Shown here piece by piece: positions 47,501 to 59,500 of a stretch of 64,000 bases of DNA (its first letter is position 1; every line of letters starts with the position of its first letter). Under the pieces are notes generated by a model. It saw only the letters and a program-made list of their open reading frames with translations. It was not told where the DNA came from and ran no database searches. This stretch comes from Nematostella vectensis. Taxonomy: Eukaryota > Cnidaria > Anthozoa > Actiniaria > Edwardsiidae. The stretch spans positions 62,001-126,000 of the forward strand of contig NC_064046.1 of assembly GCF_932526225.1 (NCBI RefSeq), read 5' to 3'. The position numbers and the translations under genes were made by a program.

Positions 47501-50500
47501 ATGACACGCATAACACACGCAAGAAATAACACGCATAACACACGCAAGGGAGACACATAACATGCAGGAAAGACACGCATAACACACGCAAGAAAAGACA
47601 CGCATAACACACGCAAGAAATAACACGCATAACACACGCAAGGGAGACACATAACATGCAGGAAAGACATGCGTAACACATGCAAGGAAAGACACGCATA
47701 ACACACGCAAGGAAAGACACGCATAACACACGCAAGGAAAGACACGCATAACACACGCAAAGAAAGACCATATAATAATACACGAATGAAAGACACGCAT
47801 AACACTTGCAAGAAAAGACACACATAACACACACAAGGAAAGACACGCATAACACACACAAGGAAAGACACGCATAACACACGCAAGGAAAGACCATATA
47901 ATAATACACGCATGAAAGACACGCATAACACTTGCAAGAAAAGACACCCATAACACACTCAAGGAAAGACAAGCATAACACATGCAAGGAAAGACATGCA
48001 TAACACACTCAAGGAAAGACACCCATAACACACTCAAGGAAAGACCATATAATAATACACGCATGAAAGACACGCATAACACTTGCAAGAAAAGACACGC
48101 ATAACACACTCAAGGAAAGACACGCATAACACATGCAAGGAAAAAAATTCATAACACACGCAAGGAAAGACATGCATAACACACCCAAGGAAAGACATGC
48201 ATAACACATGCAAGGAAAGACACGCATAACACACGCAAGAAAAGACACGCATAACACACGCAAGGAAAGACATGCATAACACACGCAAAATCCTTACGTA
48301 TGTGCACAAAAGCAAGCATATACATGCTACTTCGTAACTCTCACACTCCTTTTCCATGTCGATTGATTCCATTTCTATGTTCAGATTGGCGTCTTGCGTT
48401 GCCTCCTTGACACGCAGGAGAAATATGGCAAGCTTCTCTTGTGCGAGAAGACCCGCAAGGAAATTGAGGAACTGGAGTCGAAATACGGGATTGACGGAAG
48501 CAGTAGCGAGGAAGAGCAGGACAAGCTTGTTACGGCGGAGGATGAAGATCAGGACGAAGATCTTGTTAATAAAGAGATGGCGCTCTCTGATACAGGTGCT
48601 TATTCAACCTTCCCCTAACCACGCCCAACCCTACACCACCCTCCAACCACACCTACCCAAACCCGACCCCTATCCTCGCCTCCCCCTGCCTCAGCTCCCA
48701 AACCCGACCCCTATTCTAGCCTCCCTCTGCCTCAGCCCCCAAACCCGAGCCCTATCTTCGCCTCCCCCTGCCTCAGCTCCCAAACCCGACCCCTATTCTA
48801 GCCTCCCTCTGCCTCAGCCCCCAAACCCGAACCCTATCCTCGCCTCGCCCTGCCTCAGCTCCCAAACCCGACCCATATCCTAGCCTCCCCCTGCCTCAGC
48901 CCCCAAACCCGAGCCCTATCTTCGCCTCCCCCTGCCTCAGCCCCCAAAGCCGAGCCCTATCTTCGCCTCCCCCTGCCTCAGCCCCCAAACCCGACCCCTA
49001 TCCTCGCCTCCCCCTGCCTCAGCCCCCAAACCCGAGCCCTATCTTCGCCTCCCCCTGCCTCAGCCCCCAAAGCCGAGCCCTATCTTCGCCTCGCCCTGCC
49101 TCAGCCCCCAAAGCCGAGCCCTATCTTCGCCTCCCCCTGCCTCAGCCCCCAAAGCCGAGCCCTATCTTCGCCTCCCCCTGCCTCAGCCCCCAAAGCCGAG
49201 CCCTATCTTCGCCTCCCCCTGCCTCAGCCCCCAAACCCGAACCCTATCCTCGCCTCCCCCTGCCTCAGCCCCCAAACCCGACCCCTATCCTCGCCTCGCC
49301 CTGCCTCAGCTACCAAACCCGACCCATATCCTAGCCTCCCCCTGCCTCAGCCCCCAAAGCCGAGCCCTATCTTCGCCTCCCCCTGCCTCAGTTTCCAAAA
49401 ATACGCAACACACAATAATTTCACAGTTACATAGGCCCTTAACGAAATTGTTAGGACAACATGAAGATGAGAAACATATAGCTACTTCCTTGTCCCTGGG
49501 ATTGAACGCGTTTCAGATGAGAGGCACCTTATACTCGCAGGACCTCGCCCAGGGGTAACACCCAGGAATCACCATGGAAATATGTAGGGTAACAGGAAGG
49601 GAGTTTCGAAGGAATAATTGGGTTCTGCGATGTGGAAAAAGCTTGATTTTGGTCTTGTTATAGTTACCACCGGACTAAACATTTCGGGGAAAGTGATGGA
49701 GGGGAGAGAGGGGGATGAAGGGAGCTGTAAGGGGTAACACGAGTGGTGTTTGTTCACCGACAGATGATGACAATGATGAGGATGACAGTGAACAGCGTGC
49801 GACTCGACGCCAGCAACGCACTGTGAGAAACAAGGTACCTCTTCTTCCTTCTGACATTCCTTCCCAACTTTTACAACCCCTCCTTCATCTTCCATCATTT
49901 TTGCGTTGTTTCCCCCAAATAAGAACGGGAGTATCACATCAGTCTAGTCGGCGTTGACACTTAAATCACATTATTATTTTATCTCTTTACAATGTCTATT
50001 TTCTTTTCGCTTTCAAGGTGAAGAAACAGAACGAAAAGGGCGAGACGCCTTTGCATTTGGCAGCGATCGCGGGCGACGCGGCTGCGATCAAACATCTCAT
50101 TGAACATGTAAGAGGAGAAATCGGTTCCAATAAGCTTGTAGTGACGAGTTGAGACTCGAACGTAAAGCGCATTTTATTATCTTCTCCTGACGTCGCATTA
50201 CACAAATAACAAGCATTCTCTTTACCATTTTAATTACTGGTGAACGACTTGACCCTAATTTTGCACCGAATACATTCCGATTCGTAGATTTTAAAATGGG
50301 TTTGTGCCTTTCGCTCCGATGAAGGGTTCTCGGAACGTCAACGAAACTGCTCGGTTATCACAGAGCCGTGAAACATACCCTTTAAACCATTTGTTGATTT
50401 ATTTTCCTCGCTATAGTTTGACGCAGGTTCGTCTTCTTGAACTTTGGATAAAGTGCACTCCCAGAGCATCGCTTATAGGCGCTTATGTTTCGTGTTCTTT

Positions 50501-53500
50501 CGATTGTAGGGTGCAGACATTAATTCTAGAGATTACTGCGGCTGGCAGCCCATCCACGAGGCATGCAATCATGGACATGTTGGTAAGGGGTAGATGTACG
50601 CCTGGAAGGTGGCCAAGATAGTGGTGAGGGGAGAGGGGCGCGTCTGGCTGGCAGCCGTTCTATAAGGCTGGGTTAGGAGAAATGTAGGGAACGAGGGATG
50701 ACCACGGTTGACAGCCCGTTCCCGAGGCGTGTTATCATACAGACACGTTGGTAAGGACTGAGGTTACACTTGAGCGGGGCTGGTCAAGAAAAGGGAGAGG
50801 GGAAGGAGAAGGGGGAGGGGAGGGGAGGGACAGCCATAGCTTACAGCCCATTCACGAGGCACACAACCATGGCCTTATCGGTCCATGTAGGCAGCTGAGG
50901 GAAGGTGACCAGGGAAGGCGGGCCCGTACCCAGGGGGGTGCCCACAACGGCCAAAGATCCACTTTCGGTTCTCAATAGACGAGCTATTATTTGTAGACAT
51001 TATTATTGAGCATAAGCTAGATCCACTCTGGTATGTAGCCAAATCCGACAAAAAAACTTCCCGTGGAGATACTGCAAAGGCATGGTCAGATGTTCATCAG
51101 AGAAATCCCTCCCCTCACACTTTTTCGGATTCCCCCCCCCCCCCCCCCAAGAAAAATCCTGGGTACGCGGCCTGGAAGGTGTCAAAAGCTGGAGGGATGT
51201 CAATAAGGACCACTTCTGGGGTAGAGAAGGCCAATCCACCCATATTGTCATCTGTTAATGGAAAAAGGGGAAGACGAAGCCATTTCTTATCGACAGAAAA
51301 TAAATGTTTATGATTTGGTGAAATTTTGGTGTAAAATTGGTGTCTTCTTCCCGAACTCTTCTTTGTCGGCTTCGGTTTTGGGTAATTCCAACCTCTTCAT
51401 TTTGCAAAAGTCAACAAGATTTAGTTAAGCTGAAAATGCTTTCCGCCCTCTTGACGAGGAAGCCTCAATGGGTCGTGCTTAGGTTCAATGTGGAAAGGTT
51501 TGATAATACGAGCAAATGCGCGTGAATTTAGTTGATTAACAACGTCTTTTGCTGCGCATTTTATTTCATTTCATTTCTACCTTAACAAGCCTTTAATTTT
51601 CTTTTATTCTCGCATTTACAAGAGAAAAAAAAGGAAAACACAGGTTTACTAGCCCTGTGTCTTGAATATATTATTGTATGTGAATTATCAAATTTCAATC
51701 GAATTTTCAGTCTGGACTACTATATTATAAAGTATATGGTATGATAAAATATATTAAGTAAAGTTTACTGAATATGATAAAACAGGCTTATGTTTTTAAA
51801 AGATTTTTAAGTACATATTCTACATTTACGTTCTTCATACCAGAGTTCGTTTTTGCACTTCAATTATTTATCCTTTTTTTATTGGAATAATCCCCTCAAA
51901 TGACAACTTTGGATTTATTAAATATTTTAAAGATCATCTCGCCTTTTACGAAGTGCCTTTAGCCTTGATACCAGAGCTAACACGTGTTGCAATAACAGAT
52001 TCATTCTACGATATCATTATTATTATTACTACAATTCTTATTCACCGTATGTTATAATACAAATTTCTTTAACATGGTCGCTTGTTTTGTATGAAGCGAA
52101 TAATGTTTCAGTTTATATTTATATTTTGAATTTCCAATAGAATGGTATTTATAGTTTGGCATCTAAGCTACACTCTGATGTGTTTGGATATGGTAAACAT
52201 GATTCGGCTTAAAGTGGTATTTTATCATTCCTCACAACTATATAATTACAAATATTAGACACAGCGCCTACTTTTGAAAAAAAAAAAGCCTTCTTCTTTT
52301 GGTGCTTGAGGCGAATTTCTAGCGGGTTCGAAAATAACTCTATTATTCTACGTGCTTGTGGCTACTGTCGGCTCTTTTTTAAAGTCTTGAATTTGTACCT
52401 CAATCTTTTCTCTACCTTACATTACATCGCCTTACCTCGCATAACCTTGTACCTTAGCTTACTTAACCTTACCTTGCCTTTCCCCGCCCTACCCCGGCCT
52501 TATTAAGCCTACCTTACCTCACCTTAACCTACCTCACCTTACACCTTACCTCACCTTACACCTTACCTCACCTTACACCTTACCTCACCTTACACCTTAC
52601 CTCACCTTACACCTTACCTCACCTTACACGTTACCTCACCCTACACCTTACCTCACCTTACACCTTACCTCACCTCAGATCATCAGAGCTTGCATTTCCT
52701 CCTAGAACTTTGCGTAGTAAATGACAAGCGCCAAGCGTCCGTCCAATATATCTAAGAATTTGACGCGAGAAGAGGGCTCATCCTCAGTGACACTATCTTA
52801 GTGGCTGCCCTCGTGGTGCTCGTACCCGCCGACCCAGCATTGCCGGACCCTCCCCTTTCCCTGCCAGAAGAGGCAGAGGTGCACCCCGCCTTCTTCATCC
52901 TCAGCATACTTCTAAGCCCCGCCCCGAACCTCTCGATGAAGATAAAGTAAATGATAGGATTCAGAGCGGGGTTTGTGTTGGCGAGGAACTGGGCTGCGAA
53001 GTAGAATTTTTCGAATCCGCACGTTGTCTTGTAACGCCAGTGATAAACGAATGTCCACATGATCAAGAGACATATGTACGGGCCGTAACAGAGCCCGAAC
53101 ACCACCACGATCGCCAAGGCCATTAGAACCACCTTCTTGGTCTTCTGGTATCGAATGCGGCGTTCTCTGCGGGGCTGGGAGCGCGCCATGACTCCCTGGT
53201 CCTGCCGCCGAAGTACGCATAAAATGGTTGTGTAGCAGAACACCAGTATGATAAAAGGGATAATGATGTAGATCACGCAGATGAACATAGTGAAGATGGT
53301 GTGCGAGCGCAGATGCCTGACATAGCCCTGGTCCCACTGGAGGTAACACTCCAGCCCGTAGCCCCTATCATTCATTTTAAATCCGTACAAATACGGCGCG
53401 AAGAAGGCGACAGGGATAGCCCAACTCGTGAAGATAAAAATCGCGGTGATCTTTGGACCCGAGTTCATCCTGAGCGGAAACACAATAGCATAGAATCGGT

Positions 53501-56500
53501 CCAACGTGATGAACACCATGCTGAGGATCGACACCGGCATGGAGAGGTCCACCATGAAGGAGAACAGTTTACAGAGGGCCACGCCCCCCGTGCCAGGAAC
53601 GTGCCACTCGAATGAGCCCTGAGCGACGTTCACGATTTGCTTGACTAGCCCAAGAGGGATGAGCAGGTCGCTAATGGCCATATTCACGATGAGCGCGTTC
53701 ACGGTGTTGCGGAGTTTCTTGTCTCTGTACACGATGCAGATTGTGAGCGCGTTACCGACGATTCCCCCTACCGTGATGATAACAAAGAACAGGATCTTCA
53801 TCGCACGGCCGACCTCGGAACCCGAGCAACTCATTCCTACAGGGTAGCTCGAGTTAGTCGTGTTATTCATTTTTAGTACTCTAAGCCTGAGTCCAGGGTT
53901 TTTTACTGATAGCCTCGGTTTTGCGCTAACCTAGCTTTTCTTTTTTGGATTTATCTGATTGCCTTGGTTTGCACTTGTTTCGCCTTTGGTTCACCTTATT
54001 TGTTTTTGTATAGAAACTTATAACGATATCTTGATCGTCTTGCGCTAATGTATGTCACTTCTCGCGGTAAATCGTCTTCTCCTTTTCGTACTACTTTCCT
54101 CTCACGAGTTTTTATCTCTTGTCTCTTTTCTTCTTGCCCTTTGGGTACTTTCTCGTTTTCGTTAATAAACTTCATGGACCGACAATCTTTTGCTCTGTGT
54201 TCAATTGTTGAAGTTTTTCTCTCTTATTCCCCTGGCCTGGTTATTTCGTTGTGGTTCTCGCCTGGGTGATCTTCGTTTCCGTGCACCGCGCGCCCTCTTA
54301 TCTTAACACTGTACGTCACTACGTTGTTTCAATCTAAATAATGCCTCAATATCAATATCCAGAAGTGTGCCCCAATTCATTAGGTCACAACTGACTGGTT
54401 TCTTTCCGCTAGTTTTAGCGTTTGTTTTTCTTTCTGGAAGTACACGCTACGCAGTGATCACTTGTTTTCGTTTCTCAGCATTGATTTGAAATAAAAGAAA
54501 CGCCAGTTTTGTTGTATTTTCCCCCCTTTGTTCCGTGTATTGTCTTTTTAGGAGAAACCCCGCTAACTACTAACTGATTGGTAAATGTCGAAATCAGGTT
54601 TAACGAGAAAGCGGCAATCTTCATTAAAGCATTCCTCGTCAATCACGCACGAATTGTCCAATAGCAATGCGTGCTTCTCAATTAAGCGCACACAGTGTCC
54701 AAGGCTGTTGTCCCTTGACGTCACCAGTGAGCTTCAACAGCAAGTTCCCGTATGTTCCCGCGTTGTTCATTGAAGCTCATCCGAGGCAACAGCGCAATCA
54801 AGATAAACAGGACAAATTACGCGATGTTTTAAAAAAGGGGGGAAAGGCCCTTTAATCCTAATCTTACGTTGTTATTATTACCAAGTTCCTTTACTGAGAG
54901 ATAACCATTCAATGTTATCGTCAAGATGTTAATACCTCCTTAAAGAACGGAAAGCTTGGTGTATTTTTAGAGCACTGAGATTGTCCCTGGCGTAAGCTCT
55001 TTCTTTACCCAGCGCACCTTCTTCGCATGCGCTTACCTTCTCCTATCGTGTCTCGCCATGTCCTTTTGCCTTTTTTTAGTTGAGTTGAAGGTACCGCGTC
55101 TAGGAAATGCGTCTAATTGCCTTCTCTTGTCTTCTCCTCTCTCGCCAAACTTGCGTTAAGGCCTTCAAGAGCTTGTATACTTTACTTCTCGTTCTCCTCC
55201 GGCGGCAATCGCGCGTAAGAGCCTTCAATATCGTGTACACTTCACAGCAGAACCACGCATTTTAAACCCCCGCAACGCCTGCTTGTAACATAGAAGCTTT
55301 TCCTATGCCACTTAGTAACACAAAACCTGTCGCAATTCCTAAGTTGGCAACTTAGTGAATTTCCTGAAGCTTATGTTCATCCAAGTGATCATTTAGCGCC
55401 TTCGTGAAGCTCCTTGGGTTCTTGTGTAATACGCCTCTCGATTTTCCTCCTCTCTTTTATTTCTCTTTCCAATGCTTTTCCCACGAATATCTGTTTCAAA
55501 GATAATTACTCGCTTAGAGCTTTTTATCCTAAACACCGCAATTAACGTTTTTAAAACCATACATGTGAAAAAAATAGAAATTAATTTGCCCGCACTGATG
55601 ATAATAGGTAGGACTTCTTTTTTTTTTTTTTCTTGAGACACCAAAACCCTTAACCGCGTAGTAATGGTCTGTTTTTTTCCTATTTACTCAACCCTTGAAG
55701 GGAAATACGCAGCCAAAAAGTCGGCCTAATATCCTATGTTTAATTAAGTTATTAAACGAGGCATTAAAGATTTCTTACGTTTGATGGATGCCGTGCTTTT
55801 AACGCTTAGTGGCATCGCTATATATCCCTCCTTAAAGCGAGCCGTGACTCTTTTTAAAGCTATAAGCGCTATATCAGCTCTGAATGTCATTCTTACGTTA
55901 TTTCATAGTCATGCCATTTTTTTCTTATATTAGAAAGCCTCTAGACACTTGCTCTACTACTGTCATTACGTATTTATAGACGACACTTCCTTCAGTTTTG
56001 TGGTAATTAGGCATCGCTAATGAAGACATGGATTTTTTCGCCTTGTATACGTTATCCTTTGCAGTTTTAATCGTGCTTTCGCTGATTGAATTGGAGCTAC
56101 TAAAAATCTAAAAAATACGCCAAAGGCAAATTAATAACTAGCAACGTTAGAGGGATTTTCATCAACCACAAATGACACTTCATATTCCAATGTGTTTTTT
56201 TTTTGAAAATGTTAACGGGTAGAAGGCTTCTTTTGTATTTTCTTTTCTTCCTTATTTATAGCCCTTATCATATGTAGCTGAGGCAATTACTCCTATGTTA
56301 TTGTTGGTTATTCGGAAGTTCGAACTCAATTACTTGAATGTTATTGCTGGATATTCTGAAGTTTTTTTTTATATCGTTTATGATAAGATCCGGATCTCGA
56401 GGTCTGGTTTTGCGAATCTTCCGGGATTAACTTTAATCAGACTTTTTCCACATCTAATCTTACTTTGTAATGAGTATTAGTGTTAGAAATAGTCGGCGCA

Positions 56501-59500
56501 TATTCCTGAAAGCTCTCAGAAAGATGTATACATAAAATTTTACCATTAATCTCTGTTCTGCTAATGACAGCAATTCTTCCGAATTCTCACAGGACAACGA
56601 AGATCGTCAAAAATCAAAAGCCTTCGAGCTGAGCTATCTGCTAGTCTTAGACAAAGCAAGAGAAGGCCTTTTTAAATGCACAAGGAAAAACATTTGAAGA
56701 ATCGAAAGGCTCTATGAGCCAACGGGTCTAAGACACAGCGACAAAGATTCTCAAATACTAACAGGTCCTTTAAGAAGCACAAATACGGAACATTAGAGAA
56801 TCAGAAGGCTCTATGAGCCGAACAATTGAACAATCGAAAGGCTCTATGAGCCATCGGGTCTAAGACACAGCGACAAAGATTCTCAAATACTAACAGGTCC
56901 TTTAAGAAGCACAAATACGGAACATTAGAGAATCAGAAGGCTCTATGAGCCGAACAATTGAACAATCGAAAGGCTCTATGAGCCAACGGGTCTAAGACAC
57001 AGCGACAAAGATTCTAAAATACTAACAGGTCCTTTAAGAAGCACAAATACAGAACATTAGAGAATCAGAAGGCTCTTCTTAGCCAATCCCTCAACGCACG
57101 CGCATGCATTTTTAACGGTGTACAATACAGCATATGATAAGAGTGACTAAAAATGTATATGACCTAATTTAATGACGCAGACAAGTCATTTAAGGTTACG
57201 GGATACCTTCAGCCCGCGGGACGCCGAAACACCCAAAGTGTCGAGGAAAAATGTTGATACGCGCGTCAGATTTAATCGAATGTGTTCATGTTATATTAGG
57301 ATTCATATAGGATTAAATAATAGAATTAATATAGGATTAATATTAGGATTAAAGGATTACTTAAAAGTCTTCAAGCAAAATTTCTTATTATATCGAGAAG
57401 ATAATAAAAATCCAAACAGTTTTCTTTGCTACAATAAAGGTAATGCAGTAGGGAATTTAAAGATGCAAAAATATTTTTTTCGATAGAATTTTTACTTCAA
57501 GACACCCCGTAACCTAAGAAAATTTAGGAAAACTCGTCCTGTAAGAGGGGGGGGGGAATTTTGGGACAAGAATCAAATCCCATTTTTTTGTGAAAAGTAC
57601 AAACAATACTGATAGTAAAACAGCGATTATATAGCTAGACATACAATTTTGATAGTAAAACAGTGTTACTAAATGCACTATATGCACTATATTTTAGTTA
57701 ATAAAATACCAAAAATACTGATAGTGATTTAGTTTATACAAGTAGACTTACAATACGATATTAGCATTTAAAAAATAACCAAATATCATCAAAGTGATGC
57801 AAACAATAAAACAAAAACAGGATGTCTTTGTTATTACAAATATCACGGTGTATCATATAAAAACAAAGAAATGTAGCAAATTGTGGATAGAGCGCGCAAA
57901 CATGGACTCGCCGCCATCTTGGTTGAGATAAATCGAGCGAGTGTTTTTCATTCTAATGGGGGAATTGCGCTAAGAGATCACGTGACTGTTTGGGTGGCAA
58001 ACTAATAGCGCGCGCTCAATCTTTTAGCGGCAAAATCACAGCTTTACCATCGAGTTTTCATTTTTTTTTTTTTTTTTTACGATTTATTGACATCAAAGAC
58101 AACTTTATGAGATTTTATTCGATATTTATTTTAAAATAGATCATTTACGGGAAATAATTCTGATGATAACAGCGGGAGCATGGTAAGCCTGTGGCAAAAT
58201 AACCGCAATTAAAAGCAAATTATTCAGCGCTTACGAAAAAACGAGCGCAATATTGCAACCCCGTGATTTCCTAGTTCAAGTCGCCTTTTAGCACAGCATC
58301 ACCTTTTAGTAATGTAAAAGTTTAAAATTCTAGTTATATATAAATAATAGATCTTTTAAGAGGAAAAAAGACAATCGTCTTAAGAGGATTCTTTCTCTCC
58401 AGTCCACTCAGACTTCTTGCTTTATTCTACTCATGTTATGTTTAAAGTTAATAAAAAAAACAGATATCTTATGCTCTCCTGACACAATCCAAAGGTTCTT
58501 GTAACACAACTTGAAATTATACTTGTTGGAAAAAATATAGGCGTTTTCTCGGTTTTGTACGCTTCTCTTTTACTAGTAAATCGTTTAGCCATTGAATTTC
58601 TCCAGGCAATTTGTACCCGGTAAAATAGACAGACAAAGCTGCTGGAATAAACATTTTTTTAGCTGGCTTTTTTAATTCATTTTTAGATAACTTATTTTGT
58701 GGCTTTTACTTGAAGTATTAAAAGTTATACTGAGCGTGAAATTACAAAACAGAAACATCCGCGCGAGTGTAATTACTTGGCGATGAGAGATGCAACAATC
58801 TTCTCTTTCTTATATGACGAGCGCTCTCTAAGGATTTAAAGGAAATATAGCAAAAAGCAAAAAGTTATACAAAAGTAGCAAAAAGCGAAATATATCTAGC
58901 AAATGAGCAAAATGCAAAATAAAATCTATAATAAATTGCAAAATGCAAAAAATAGATAATAAAAAAATGCATGTTATCGTGCACAAATAAAAAAAAATAA
59001 AAAACAGCAAAAAAATAATTAAAGCAGAGGCTAGCAAAAAACAATCTTCTCGTGCCGAAACCAAAAGCGTGGGTTTCAACCCCTAAGGAAAGACGAGGGA
59101 ATTGTTTATATCAGAAAAAAAAGAGAAATTAAGGGAGAAAGAAAAGTGAAAATCCCTAAAGGAAACTGGAGGAATAAAATAACGTTCGAAGACTAGCTAA
59201 TATTTTTTGGGCAAAATTAACAACATCAAACCTCTAAAGAAGAAAAGCTGTTTGAGAAAAAATATAGGTAAATAATTATGTTATTTTTTATTTCTTGTGA
59301 AGCCCTTTGTGGTCCACAAACGTTTGTGAAGTAAAGTCCGTTAGCCTCGACTAGATAGTCTGGCCTAATCTGTCAGAGTTGAGTACTTAATGTAAGTGAC
59401 TCTATAGAATAAAAGCGTACTCCCCACGACACCAGCTCATTGCGAATCAAGAAATAAACCTCTTGCTCATTTTCCATAGCTAATTTTCATTTTTTTTTTC

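Noticed and set aside
47423-48372. Overlapping minus-strand ORFs rich in Cys, Leu and Val
   Set aside because: They come from the 25-bp array in TONSL intron 9; several frames are open at once, which real coding sequence would not show.
48356-48883. 175-aa plus-strand ORF with Pro-rich repeats
   Set aside because: It crosses TONSL exon 10 in the wrong frame and runs into the 41-bp intron array.
52912-53349. 145-aa ORF on the GPCR strand
   Set aside because: It is an alternative frame of the receptor, which has all seven-helix motifs in the other frame.
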